Source: Vibrio sp. DW001 (lineage in GTDB: Bacteria; Pseudomonadota; Gammaproteobacteria; Enterobacterales; Vibrionaceae). From it: 64,000 nt of DNA. The notes beneath the pieces were generated by a model that was not told the origin of the DNA, made no database searches, and saw only the letters and a list, made by a program, of their open reading frames with translations. The stretch lies in contig NZ_CP091975.1 in NCBI RefSeq assembly GCF_029016285.1, positions 62,001 to 126,000 of the forward strand, in the 5' to 3' direction. The translations under genes and the position numbers were made by a program. Of the stretch, positions 9,063 to 18,151 are shown one piece after another (the first letter of the stretch is position 1; every line of letters begins with the position of its first letter).

Positions 9063-9200
9063 TCTTCTAAGGACTTAAAAGGGGAATTTTTATCATTATA
9101 CGTAATGAATGATCATTTTTATACTTATCTTGTGGACTATGGATCTCTGGACTTACCTCCTTGATCTCACTTTTACGAAACAACGAATGGATTTCGCTAT

Positions 9201-9710
9201 ATGTTGAATGAATACAGTATCCAAGCACTCGGCTTTTTAGCATTTGGTATCAACCTCTTCGCTGTATCAACGGTAAGCGACAATCGAATGCGAGCCTTAA
9301 TATGCTTATCATGTATTACTTTTTCTGTGCATTACACTTTGATGGGGGCATTTGTTGCAGGATTAAATCTGTTTGTGAACTCTATTCGAGCGTTCGTGTC
9401 CTTGAAGTTTAAAGGAGTAAAAATATTTTTTATATTTCTTGTGATTCAGATATCTATGAGTATTTATTTCTACACAGAACCTAGGGACATACTCCCTGCC
9501 ATCGCTTCCTCGCTCAGTTGTTATGCGTTATTTTGTGCAGAAGGAATGCGAATGAGGATTGCATTCTTGTTCTGCACTCTTTTGTGGATGATAAATGCAT
9601 TTATTGTTGGTTCATATGGTGGGTTATTGAATGATATTTTTAATGCGATGGTATTGTGCATTACTATTATTAGGTTGTATCGTATTAGTAAATTGCAGGA
9701 GTCATCTTAG
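9201..9710 (+). CDS. YgjV-family inner-membrane protein
   Basis: 169 aa, almost entirely hydrophobic, with about five or six predicted membrane helices. The repeated pattern GFLAFGINLFAVSTVSDNRMRALICLSCITFSVHYTLMGAFVAG is typical of the YgjV/YgjV-like family of uncharacterised inner-membrane proteins. The start ATG 9201 has only a weak ribosome site. Function unknown; the divergent LysR at 8163 may regulate it. Confidence 0.7.
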   Translation: MLNEYSIQALGFLAFGINLFAVSTVSDNRMRALICLSCITFSVHYTLMGAFVAGLNLFVNSIRAFVSLKFKGVKIFFIFLVIQISMSIYFYTEPRDILPAIASSLSCYALFCAEGMRMRIAFLFCTLLWMINAFIVGSYGGLLNDIFNAMVLCITIIRLYRISKLQESS

Positions 9711-9763
9711 GGATATATTTAACAATGCCTTGCTAAAGAGTGATACTTTCCAAGTAAAGGTTT

Positions 9764-9835
9764 AGCTCAAACCTAATCTGGCTACGATACCATATTACTA
9801 AACTCTAAAGTGGATATGGCCAGATCAGGCTTGAG
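9764..9835. repeat. long imperfect inverted repeat
   Basis: CTCAAACCTAATCTGGC (9766-9782) and GCCAGATCAGGCTTGAG (9819-9835) are complementary at 15 of 17 positions. The 36-base interior also contains CCATAT and ATATGG. No T-run follows on either strand. It lies in the gap between ygjV (ending 9710) and the LacI-type gene (ending 9920). Confidence 0.6.
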
Positions 9836-9919
9836 AGCGAACTTGTGGATACGCTACTAATTTGCTCTCTGTTGATATAGGGCTTGTAAAAAATGCCTAA
9901 ATAATAAGAATACAATCAA

Positions 9920-10939
9920 TTATGCGCTTTCTCTTATGACTAATTTATACGGCAACACTTGAGTCGTCTGCTCTAAAGGACGACCTTCTATTAGATCGAT
10001 TAAAGACGTTACCGCTAATTTTGCCATTTCGACTCTAGGAACTCGGATTGTAGTTAGTCTAGGGCTGATAACTGAAGCGTATTCAAGGTCATTAAATCCA
10101 ACAATATCGAGATCTCTCCCTACATGTATACTACAACGCTGACTCTCCATAATAGCACCGGCAGCCATATCATCGTTTACAAAAAATATAGCATCTGTAT
10201 CTGGCCATCTTTGTAATATTTCTACTAATCCATTAGAACCATTTTGAAAAGAGCTATGTTCTTTGATATTAACGAACCTATGGCTTTCCAGTCCATGATT
10301 TTGCATGGTAGATTCCCATGCTTTTTTTCGCATTTGAGCTCGTCGGTCTAACCACGTGGAGCAAAAAGCTATGTTTTTTCGGTTCTTTTTTTCAATCAGA
10401 TAATGGGTTATTTCTTTTGCTGCGCAGTACTGATCTACACCAATGTTGGCATCAAATGTGGGAGAGTCAATTATATCCATAATCTCTATGGTAGGTATAT
10501 ATGACTGTTTTATAAGGTTTTGAGCTTTAGATGAATGCAGAGTTTCTGTCAAAATGAATCCATCGACATTCTGTTGAAGGTATTTCTCAATAACGGCCTC
10601 CTCGCCAATAGGGGTATAGGAAGAGTCACCGATTAACAAGTTATAGCCTAATAGTTCACATTCTATTTTTGCCGTCCTTATGATCTCTGAAAAAACAGAG
10701 TTGGTAAAACTAGAAACCAACAATACGATAGACTTGCTAGATGCAGATGCGAGTGTTTTCGCGGCATTGTTTGGTATGTAATGTAACTCTCGGCACGTTT
10801 CTTTTACTCTGGCGTGAAGCTCGTCGGAAACCCGATCTGGATTATTAAGAGCCCGAGATACAGTAGACTTATTGATATTAAGAACTCTTGCAATATCAGC
10901 AATTGTTGTTCTTTTTTTCATTCTTAGACTGACCATCAT
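9920..10939 (-). CDS. LacI-family regulator of the idonate/gluconate island (GntR/IdnR-like)
   Basis: 339 aa, or 333 if it starts at ATG 10921 (MKKRTTIADIA), which fits the family better. The N-terminal LacI helix-turn-helix TIADIARVLNINKSTVSRALNNP is followed by the hinge helix and a periplasmic-binding-type sugar domain. The motifs WP.TDAIFFVNDDMAAGA and the pattern VDGFILTETLHS resemble E. coli GntR/IdnR, which respond to gluconate or related acids. It lies downstream of edd on the same strand with a 37-base gap, so it is probably cotranscribed with gntK-edd. A LacI-type palindrome in the idnD/gntK intergenic region is the likely operator. Confidence 0.85.
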   Translation of the reverse strand: MMVSLRMKKRTTIADIARVLNINKSTVSRALNNPDRVSDELHARVKETCRELHYIPNNAAKTLASASSKSIVLLVSSFTNSVFSEIIRTAKIECELLGYNLLIGDSSYTPIGEEAVIEKYLQQNVDGFILTETLHSSKAQNLIKQSYIPTIEIMDIIDSPTFDANIGVDQYCAAKEITHYLIEKKNRKNIAFCSTWLDRRAQMRKKAWESTMQNHGLESHRFVNIKEHSSFQNGSNGLVEILQRWPDTDAIFFVNDDMAAGAIMESQRCSIHVGRDLDIVGFNDLEYASVISPRLTTIRVPRVEMAKLAVTSLIDLIEGRPLEQTTQVLPYKLVIRESA

Positions 10940-10946
10940 TGAGGCG

Positions 10947-10965
10947 CCTAAATATTAGGCGCATG
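10947..10965 (-). repeat. perfect palindromic hairpin between edd and the lacI-type gene
   Basis: GCGCCTAA and TTAGGCGC are separated by ATA. It lies just upstream of the regulator and just after edd. There is no T-run, so it could be a processing or attenuation hairpin, or an operator; which of these cannot be decided from sequence. Confidence 0.5.
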
Positions 10966-10976
10966 TATTAAAAGGT

Positions 10977-12728
10977 TTAACTGATTTTATCAGTATAACT
11001 CATGGAACCATTGCTCGGATGAGAGGATGTCAACCTAAGCAAGTCAAAGATGTCTTGTGAAGACCAGTCAGATGAGTCCGGTATTACAGGTTGTGAACCT
11101 GAAAGCGCAGAACAATGTAATGTGCCTTCAACGCCATTGACTTCAATTAAATCGCCATCTTTAATAAGACCGATTTGACCTGATCTTTTAGCTTCAGGGG
11201 TCACATGAACAACGGAAGGTATCTTACCTGACGCACCAGATAGGCGGCCATCTGTCACCAGTGCAACTTGATATCCTCTATCATAAATATTACTCAGAAG
11301 GGGTATAAGCTTATGCAGTTCTGGCATACCGTTTGACATGCGGCCCTGATTTTTAACAACCACAACGACATCAGTCCATAAGCTCCCGTTTACATAGGCA
11401 TTATATACATCTTGTTGGCTAATGAATACTCTTGCTGGTGCCTTCACTATTAAACGACTCTGTTCTACAGAAGAAACCTTCATAATGCCTTCACCTAAAT
11501 TACCGCTAAGTAATTTTATGCCTCCAGAGAGGTTAAAAGGCGCATTGTAAGCGGCAATTATTTCGTTGTCTGTGATTTCTCGATTTAGTCGATCAAGCTG
11601 TTCACTTAATGTTTGACCGTTGAAGCAAATAGCTTCTTCGTGAAGGAGTTTTAGTTTTATTAGTTGCTTCATTACAGATGATACACCACCTGCGGCATGA
11701 AATGCATTTACATCAGCCTGACCATTGGGATAGATTCGTGCTAATAAAGGTACTATTTCAGAGAGTGCGTCAATATCTTCCCAACGAAGATCAATACCCG
11801 CGGCTCTAGCAATAGCGACCATGTGGATAGTATGATTAGTCGACCCACCGGTAGCCAACCACACGACACATGCGTTAACTATAGATTGTTCGGTAACCAC
11901 ATCATAAAGGGCTGGAGCATCTTCTTTGAGAAGGCTTTTCACTACTGGAGATATTAGCTGTCGTTTGTCGCCACAAACCGGGCTCAGACCTGTATCGATA
12001 AGTTGTAATCCGATGGCTTCTAGCATGACTTGATTTGTGTTGGCGGTACCAAAAAAAGTACAGGTACCATGTCCGTGGTAGCATTTACATTCAACGTCTA
12101 AAAGACTGTCACTATCAATGGTCCCTTCATGAAATTTTTGCCTAGCTTTTGATTTTTCTGAATTACTTATGCCGGTACTCATAGGTCCTGAAGGTAGAAA
12201 CGCGACAGGCAAATACCCTCTAGATAATGCACCAATGAGCATTCCGGGGACAATTTTGTCACACGTTCCTAGCAAAACGGCACAATCAGAGACATCACAA
12301 GCTAAAGGAACGGCAGTGGACATAGCAATGATGTCTCTACTTATTAGTGAGGCCTCCATACCTGAATACCCTTGAACAATGCCATCGCAGATAGCTGGGA
12401 CTCCACCAATAAATGCTGCAGAATGACCTTCACGAATGCTCACGTCTTTAATTATATTTGGATATTCACCATATGGAACATGAGCTGAAACCATTTCGTT
12501 GTAGGAGCTGATAATACCTAAATTTCGGGATGCTTTTTTTTGAATAATGAGTTTTCGTTGAGGGTCTAAACCGGCAAAAAGATGAGCTGCGTTGCTTGAT
12601 TCGAACTCAGATATGCTAGGTGAATCATTTTTAATGAGCTTTAGTCTCTCGAGATAGTTAGCTCGGGTATTAGCGCTTCGCTCAACAATTTGCTGAGTAA
12701 TTGAATCCAATTTTGAGTTACACATCAT
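10977..12728 (-). CDS. edd: phosphogluconate dehydratase
   Basis: 583 aa, about 20 shorter than E. coli Edd (603). It dehydrates 6-phosphogluconate to 2-keto-3-deoxy-6-phosphogluconate in the Entner-Doudoroff pathway. The iron-sulfur cysteines are present in LLGTCDKIVPG and HGTCTFFGTANTNQ, and the C-terminal VTDGRLSGASGKIPS motif of the IlvD/Edd family is intact. Its start overlaps the end of gntK by 11 bases, so the two are translationally coupled. The shorter length comes from gaps in the central domain relative to E. coli. Confidence 0.93.
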   Translation of the reverse strand: MMCNSKLDSITQQIVERSANTRANYLERLKLIKNDSPSISEFESSNAAHLFAGLDPQRKLIIQKKASRNLGIISSYNEMVSAHVPYGEYPNIIKDVSIREGHSAAFIGGVPAICDGIVQGYSGMEASLISRDIIAMSTAVPLACDVSDCAVLLGTCDKIVPGMLIGALSRGYLPVAFLPSGPMSTGISNSEKSKARQKFHEGTIDSDSLLDVECKCYHGHGTCTFFGTANTNQVMLEAIGLQLIDTGLSPVCGDKRQLISPVVKSLLKEDAPALYDVVTEQSIVNACVVWLATGGSTNHTIHMVAIARAAGIDLRWEDIDALSEIVPLLARIYPNGQADVNAFHAAGGVSSVMKQLIKLKLLHEEAICFNGQTLSEQLDRLNREITDNEIIAAYNAPFNLSGGIKLLSGNLGEGIMKVSSVEQSRLIVKAPARVFISQQDVYNAYVNGSLWTDVVVVVKNQGRMSNGMPELHKLIPLLSNIYDRGYQVALVTDGRLSGASGKIPSVVHVTPEAKRSGQIGLIKDGDLIEVNGVEGTLHCSALSGSQPVIPDSSDWSSQDIFDLLRLTSSHPSNGSMSYTDKIS

Positions 12729-13251
12729 AACAATATCCCAGTTTACTAATAGAAAGGTTAGTGACTTCTTCTATGGTGTTTTCGTCTATATCAACTTCAA
12801 AGAAATTTATATCTTCATGTGAGGTCGGCTCCACTAAAGCTTCAAACTGACTTATAAGCATCGAATTACCAGAGAAATAGTGGCCTTTTCGTTTTTCCAT
12901 TCTTTCTTGAATGACTTTCAATGAACCTTTTAGGTAAATGAAAACAGTATCTTTAGATATGTTTTTCTGAAGAATCTCCCTATATTCCGGCTTTAAACAA
13001 GAACATGCAATCGTGATGGACTTCTCGTTTTCAATGCACTCGGTTGCCATTAAATTTAGAGAATTGAGCCATGGCAACCTGTCTTGATCATTGAGTGGGG
13101 TTCCACTGGCCATTTTATCCACGTTTTTTTTAGGGTGATGATCATCTGCGTCTATGTAATTACTTGATATTAAAGCTGAAATATTTTTTGCTACAGTGCT
13201 CTTACCTGACCCAGAAACCCCCATAACAAAAATAATTTTTTTCTCATTCAT
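12718..13251 (-). CDS. gntK: gluconokinase
   Basis: The frame is open from 13299, but the best start is ATG 13251 (MNEKKIIFVMGVSGSGKST), preceded by GAGGTGG. That gives 177 aa, the length of GntK. It phosphorylates gluconate to 6-phosphogluconate. The P-loop GVSGSGKST is at residues about 10-18, followed by DADDHHP and the GTPLNDQDRLPWL loop typical of gluconokinases. It is the first gene of the minus-strand operon gntK-edd-lacI and diverges from idnD. Confidence 0.92.
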   Translation of the reverse strand: MNEKKIIFVMGVSGSGKSTVAKNISALISSNYIDADDHHPKKNVDKMASGTPLNDQDRLPWLNSLNLMATECIENEKSITIACSCLKPEYREILQKNISKDTVFIYLKGSLKVIQERMEKRKGHYFSGNSMLISQFEALVEPTSHEDINFFEVDIDENTIEEVTNLSISKLGYCYDV

Positions 13252-13311
13252 ATTGTTCCACCTCACATTTTTATATTTTCCACGTTGAATATATATCAAT
13301 AAACAATACTA

Positions 13312-13327
13312 TGGCAAGCGGTTGCCA
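13312..13327. promoter_or_regulatory. LacI-type operator
   Basis: TGGCAAGCGGTTGCCA is a near-perfect 16-bp palindrome centred on CG, with half-sites matching at 7 of 8 positions, the classic LacI-family operator shape. It lies between the divergent gntK and idnD starts, so one site could control both operons through the neighbouring LacI-type regulator. Confidence 0.7.
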
Positions 13328-13356
13328 GAAATGATTTAGAATTAAAAGGTGCAAAA

Positions 13357-14373
13357 ATGTTAGTAAAGTCAAAGGCTATTAAAGTTTCAGGGCCAAAAAA
13401 ATTGAGCATTGACGAAGTGATGTTAGATGACTCAAACGACGGTGTTTTGGTCAAAGTAACACGCGGTGGAATCTGTGGTTCTGATATTCACTATTTCAAT
13501 GAAGGTGGTATCGGTGATTTTAAATTATTGCACCCAATGACATTAGGGCATGAAGTCATCGGTGTTGAAGTTGAATCAGGTCGACGCGTCGCAATTAACC
13601 CAAGTAAGCCTTGTAATAAATGCAAATACTGTTTAGACGGAATATCAAATCAATGTGTTGATATGGAGTTTTTTGGAAGTGCGATGAGAAACCCTCATGT
13701 TAATGGTGGTTTTTCTGAGTACGTACAAGTTCGCGCCGATCAGTTGATTTCGTATGATGAGAATATTAGCGATGATGTAATGGCGTTCGCTGAACCTCTG
13801 GCAGTTGCAATACATGCAGTCAATCAATCTGGAGGTGTACTTGGAAAAAAAGTATTGGTTACAGGTTGTGGACCTATTGGTTGCCTAATTATAGCGGCGT
13901 GTTCTGCAGCTGGCGCGAGTGAAATTGTGGCGACAGATTTGTCTGAGCGCTGTAGAGAAATAGCAACCGTTATAGGCGCGAGTTCTGTTTATGATGCTGG
14001 CGATGAAGCACTTAACCAGTATTCTGAAAACAAAGGATATTTTGACGTTTCATTCGAAGCATCAGGTGCTATCCCTGCTATCCATCATTGTATCGATGTG
14101 ACAAAGGCATACGGGAATTTTGTTCAAGTAGGAATGCGCCCAGGGATGGTAGAGATACCATTAACAAAGATCTTAGCGAAAGAAATTAAATTTTCAGGTT
14201 CGTTCCGCTTTACAAGCGAATTTGTTACCGCTGTTGAATGGCTAGAAAAGGGCTTAATTGACCCATTACCACTATTAACAAAAACATTTGATTATAAAGA
14301 GATTATTGGCGCAATTGAGTTAGCTAATGACAAAAATAAAGCAATGAAAGTACAGATATCATTTAAGGATTAA
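13357..14373 (+). CDS. idnD: L-idonate 5-dehydrogenase
   Basis: 338 aa, zinc-dependent medium-chain dehydrogenase. Catalytic-zinc residues are in GGICGSDIHY and GHEVIG; the structural-zinc cysteines are in CNKCKYCLDGISNQC. The Rossmann motif TGCGPIGCLIIAA is near residue 168. It oxidises L-idonate to 5-keto-D-gluconate. Assignment to IdnD rather than another polyol dehydrogenase rests on the partner gluconate 5-dehydrogenase next door (2 bases apart) and the gluconate genes opposite. Sorbitol or threonine-type dehydrogenase is a less likely alternative. Confidence 0.87.
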   Translation: MLVKSKAIKVSGPKKLSIDEVMLDDSNDGVLVKVTRGGICGSDIHYFNEGGIGDFKLLHPMTLGHEVIGVEVESGRRVAINPSKPCNKCKYCLDGISNQCVDMEFFGSAMRNPHVNGGFSEYVQVRADQLISYDENISDDVMAFAEPLAVAIHAVNQSGGVLGKKVLVTGCGPIGCLIIAACSAAGASEIVATDLSERCREIATVIGASSVYDAGDEALNQYSENKGYFDVSFEASGAIPAIHHCIDVTKAYGNFVQVGMRPGMVEIPLTKILAKEIKFSGSFRFTSEFVTAVEWLEKGLIDPLPLLTKTFDYKEIIGAIELANDKNKAMKVQISFKD

Positions 14374-14374
14374 A

Positions 14375-15139
14375 ATGAAAAATTTATTCGATTTAACTGG
14401 AAAAACGGCATTAATTACAGGTTCAGCTCAAGGTATTGGAAACTTACTAGCCCAGGGGTTAGCTGAGCATGGTGCAACCATCATCATTAATGATATTACG
14501 CAAGAAAGAGCTGATAACGCAGCAGAGGTACTAACGAACTTAGGTCATACTGCGCATGCAGTGGCGTTTGATGTAACAAAAAAACAAGAGATTGCTTCTG
14601 GGGTTGAAAAAATTGAGAGCCGATTTGGTGAAATAGATATTCTTATCAATAATGCAGGTATTCAACGTAGACACCCGTTTTTGGAGTTCCCAGAAAACGA
14701 GTGGGATGATGTCATTAATGTGAATCAAAAAGCCGTCTTCTTAATGATGCAAGAAGTGGGCAAAAATATGGTGGCAAGAAATAGAGGCAAAATCATCAAT
14801 ATTGGTTCAATGCAAAGTGAATTAGGAAGAGACACCATCACCCCTTATGCAGCATCAAAAGGAGCGGTGAAAATGTTGACTCGTGGTGGTTGCGTTGAGT
14901 TAGCGAAACACAACATTCAAGTTAATGGTATTGCTCCGGGTTACTTCAAAACTGAACTTACAAAACCGCTTGTAGAAAATGAAGAATTTTCAGCATGGCT
15001 TTGCAACAGAACGCCTGCAAATCGCTGGGGTAATCCTGAAGAGTTAATTGGTGCTGCAGTCTTTTTATCATCGCAAGCATCCGATTTCGTTAATGGACAT
15101 TTATTGTTTGTTGATGGCGGCATGCTAGCGGCAGTCTGA
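14375..15139 (+). CDS. idnO: gluconate 5-dehydrogenase (5-ketogluconate reductase)
   Basis: 254 aa short-chain dehydrogenase. The cofactor motif TGSAQGIGNLLAQGLAEHG is at residues 13-31, NNAG at about 91, the catalytic Ser in INIGSMQSE and YAASK at about 158-162. It reduces 5-keto-D-gluconate to D-gluconate with NAD(P)H. It starts 2 bases after idnD, so both are one transcript. Together with idnD it converts L-idonate to gluconate, which the divergent gntK then phosphorylates. Confidence 0.88.
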   Translation: MKNLFDLTGKTALITGSAQGIGNLLAQGLAEHGATIIINDITQERADNAAEVLTNLGHTAHAVAFDVTKKQEIASGVEKIESRFGEIDILINNAGIQRRHPFLEFPENEWDDVINVNQKAVFLMMQEVGKNMVARNRGKIINIGSMQSELGRDTITPYAASKGAVKMLTRGGCVELAKHNIQVNGIAPGYFKTELTKPLVENEEFSAWLCNRTPANRWGNPEELIGAAVFLSSQASDFVNGHLLFVDGGMLAAV

Positions 15140-15203
15140 TCATTTATTAAAAAATAACGATTTAAATACAATAACTAAATAACTAAATAACAAAAGGTAT
15201 CTT

Positions 15204-16211
15204 ATGAATATGAATAAAATTGTCGTTGCTTTATCTACTGTTCTGTTCGCTAGCACGGCTTTAGCTGCGGATATTAATATGAAATTTCAAAGTTCAAACT
15301 TTACCGGTGAACAAGTTTATACGGTTCAAAAAGCGTGGACTGATAACATTGAAAAAACAACTAATGGCAGAATAAAGATCGATCTTCTACCGTTAAACTC
15401 TGTACTGAAATCATCAGATATGCTTACTGGTGTTCGCAACAATATCATTGATGGTGCTATCGCGACTTCTGCTATGTACTCTGGTGAAGATCCTGGTTTT
15501 GGACTAATTGGTGATACGATATCTGCGTGGAACAGTGATGAAGATATCCTTAAATTTTATTACTTTGGTGGTGGTTTTGAAGTAGTAGATGAGATTTTCC
15601 AGAAGTACGGATCTAAACTTATTGGTGTATCTTTGACTGGAGCAGAATCATTGCCATCAAAGATAAAACTTGAAAAAGTTGAAGACTTCGAAGGTGTGAA
15701 AATGAGAGCACCATCTGGGCCAATCCAGAAGTTGTTTGCTCGCATGGGCGCATCACCAGTAGGCCTACCTGGTTCAGAAATCTATACTGCGTTAGAGAAA
15801 GGTATTATCGACGCTGCTGATTTCTCAACTTTTGCCAATAACCAAAAGCAAGGTGTTCATGGTATTGCTAAATACCCTATTTACCCAGGTATCCACTCTT
15901 CTCCTAGCGTACATATCATTATGAACCTTAAGAAGTGGGATGCATTGTCTGAAAATGATCAAGCGTTTATGGTTTCTTATTTCAAAGGCATGGCTCTAGA
16001 TTCATTACTACAAGCTCACTACGAAGATCGAATTGCGTATGGCGAAGCAGTTAAACAAGGCGTGACACCAGTAGCTTGGAGTGAAGAAGAAATCGCTAAA
16101 GTAAGGGTTCATGCAAAAGAAATATGGAAAGAAATAGCTGACGATTCACCAATAGGTAAAATGTATTACGATACGTTAATTAAATACTTAGATTCTCAAG
16201 GTATGATGTAA
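15204..16211 (+). CDS. TRAP transporter solute-binding protein (DctP family)
   Basis: 335 aa with a signal peptide ending in STALAAD (cleavage near residue 22). The mature part is a DctP-type periplasmic binding protein, with the family region MRAPSGPIQKLFARMGASPVGLPGSEIYTALEKGIIDAADFS around residues 170-210, including the Arg that binds the ligand carboxylate. It captures a sugar acid for the DctQ/DctM partners that follow. From context the ligand is probably L-idonate, 5-ketogluconate or gluconate. Confidence 0.88.
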   Translation: MNMNKIVVALSTVLFASTALAADINMKFQSSNFTGEQVYTVQKAWTDNIEKTTNGRIKIDLLPLNSVLKSSDMLTGVRNNIIDGAIATSAMYSGEDPGFGLIGDTISAWNSDEDILKFYYFGGGFEVVDEIFQKYGSKLIGVSLTGAESLPSKIKLEKVEDFEGVKMRAPSGPIQKLFARMGASPVGLPGSEIYTALEKGIIDAADFSTFANNQKQGVHGIAKYPIYPGIHSSPSVHIIMNLKKWDALSENDQAFMVSYFKGMALDSLLQAHYEDRIAYGEAVKQGVTPVAWSEEEIAKVRVHAKEIWKEIADDSPIGKMYYDTLIKYLDSQGMM

Positions 16212-16280
16212 GTCATAACAAAATAAAATATATATAACAGAATGTTCGGTTCTGTTATATATCGTATCAATAGGTTTATT

Positions 16281-16832
16281 ATGGAAAATAATTTTATCGA
16301 TAAAGTAGACTCTCTCTATATTAAAATAGGTGAGATCGTGTCAATATTTTTTCTTGTCGTTGTCTTAATTGGTTTTTTTGAAGTTGTCATGAGGTATGTA
16401 TTTGACTCGCCTACTCTTTGGGTTCATGAAACAACAACATTTATAATAAGTTTGTCATTACTATATGGAGGTGTAGCTTGTTTTGCAGAAAACAAGCATA
16501 TAGCGATGACATTTATACGTGAAAGGTTTAATGAAAAGATTCAATGGTATATGGCTCTTTTGGTTGAATTTTTGGTGTTTATATTTATGTCGATGTTGAC
16601 GTACGGTTCTTATTGTGCGACTAGGGATGCATTTATTTCACCTTTTGGAACGTTTAAAATGCAAACATCGGGTTCGGTTTTAGACACCCCTTTCCCTGCG
16701 TTAAATAAAGGATTCTTCTTTATAACATGTATTATGATTCTATTTCTATCGGTCTTGCATATATACCGTCATATAAAAACACATAATAATTTATTTGATA
16801 ATGCCTTAGTTGAGGATAGTAATAATGCTTAG
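16281..16832 (+). CDS. TRAP transporter small membrane subunit (DctQ family)
   Basis: 183 aa from ATG 16281 (preceded by AGG); the frame is open from 16242. Four membrane helices are visible: IVSIFFLVVVLIGFFEVVMRYVF, FIISLSLLYGGVACFA, WYMALLVEFLVFIFMSM and FFFITCIMILFLSVLHI. DctQ subunits anchor and support the large subunit in the inner membrane. The 3' end overlaps the dctM start by 8 bases. Confidence 0.82.
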   Translation: MENNFIDKVDSLYIKIGEIVSIFFLVVVLIGFFEVVMRYVFDSPTLWVHETTTFIISLSLLYGGVACFAENKHIAMTFIRERFNEKIQWYMALLVEFLVFIFMSMLTYGSYCATRDAFISPFGTFKMQTSGSVLDTPFPALNKGFFFITCIMILFLSVLHIYRHIKTHNNLFDNALVEDSNNA

Positions 16833-18144
16833 TGTAATCGGAATCGGTGGCGGTACCGGACTCATATTCTTGTTTATGATTTTTCTCCTCTTTGTTGGGA
16901 TGCCATTAGGGTTCTTGACAGGGATGGTTGCTTTAACTTTTTCATATCTGTGGTTTGATACAACTGCGTTAATGCAGATGGTTGCATCTCGTGTAACTGA
17001 TTTTACTTCTTCTTATACGTTTGTTGCTGTCCCAATGTTTGTTTTGATGGCAACAATGTTAGATAAAACCGGCATTGCTAGGGATTTATACAATGCAATG
17101 CGAGTTATCGCCGGAAGGATAAAAGGTGGTATCGCGGTACAAAGCATGGTTGTTGCGGTTCTTTTAGCGTCTATGTCAGGCATCATTGGAGGAGAAACGG
17201 TTTTACTGGGAATGCTTGCACTCCCTCAAATGTTGCGCTTAGGCTACAATAAAAACTTAGCTATCGGAACGGTAGTTTCGGGAGGAGCTTTAGGTACAAT
17301 GGTTCCGCCGAGTATTGTGCTTATCATCTATGGTATGACAGCGAATGTATCAATCGGTGACCTCTTTCTTGCATCTGTGCCTGCTGCATTGTTGCTTTCT
17401 ACTTTATATATGGTTTATATAATAGCGCTTTGTCACATCTATCCTCATTATGGTCCAGCGATGGATATAGAGGAGATTTTAAGTCTTACCAAGGAAGATA
17501 AAAAACGGATTCTGATCGATATTGCTATCCCTGTTGCTATTGCGGGTTGGATATTAGGGAGCATTTATGGTGGTATTGCGTCTGTTACTGAATCTGCTTG
17601 TGTCGGTGTTATGGGTGTTGCCATCGCTGCTTGGCATCGTAAAGAGCTTACAAAAGAAGTTGTTTTTAGTGCTTTAAAACATACGATTAAAACCGTTGGT
17701 ATGATCATATGGGTTGGTATTGGTGCAACCATGATTATAGGTGTTTATAATTTGATGGGTGGCGATCAATATATTGCAAGCTTATTTGCAAGCTTAGACG
17801 CTCCACCAATTTATACCATCCTAATTATGATGGGTATTCTACTTGTTCTTGGTATGTTCCTCGATTGGATTGGTGTTGCTATGCTAACTATGCCAATTTT
17901 TGTACCAATAATAACGGCGCTAGGGTATGACCCTATCTGGTTTGGTGTTTTATTCTGTGTGAACATGCAAGTTTCGTTCTTAAGCCCACCATTTGGACCA
18001 GCAGCATTCTATCTTAAAAGTGTCGCTCCAGAGGGTATTGAACTAACAGATATATTTAAATCGGTTTGGCCGTTTATTGGAATGCAATTAATAGTATTGG
18101 CTGCACTATTGATTTTCCCTGAATTTATAACAGTTTTGCTCTGA
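16825..18144 (+). CDS. TRAP transporter large membrane subunit (DctM family)
   Basis: About 439 aa from ATG 16825, preceded by GAGGAT; a TTG at 16810 is the less likely alternative. It has about 12 membrane helices and the DctM signatures FVAVPMFVLMATML and VVSGGALGTMVPPSIVLIIYG near residue 150. It is the sodium-coupled transport subunit. It overlaps dctQ and lies 7 bases before eda, so the whole set is one operon. Confidence 0.88.
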   Translation: MLSVIGIGGGTGLIFLFMIFLLFVGMPLGFLTGMVALTFSYLWFDTTALMQMVASRVTDFTSSYTFVAVPMFVLMATMLDKTGIARDLYNAMRVIAGRIKGGIAVQSMVVAVLLASMSGIIGGETVLLGMLALPQMLRLGYNKNLAIGTVVSGGALGTMVPPSIVLIIYGMTANVSIGDLFLASVPAALLLSTLYMVYIIALCHIYPHYGPAMDIEEILSLTKEDKKRILIDIAIPVAIAGWILGSIYGGIASVTESACVGVMGVAIAAWHRKELTKEVVFSALKHTIKTVGMIIWVGIGATMIIGVYNLMGGDQYIASLFASLDAPPIYTILIMMGILLVLGMFLDWIGVAMLTMPIFVPIITALGYDPIWFGVLFCVNMQVSFLSPPFGPAAFYLKSVAPEGIELTDIFKSVWPFIGMQLIVLAALLIFPEFITVLL

Positions 18145-18151
18145 GGTTGAA

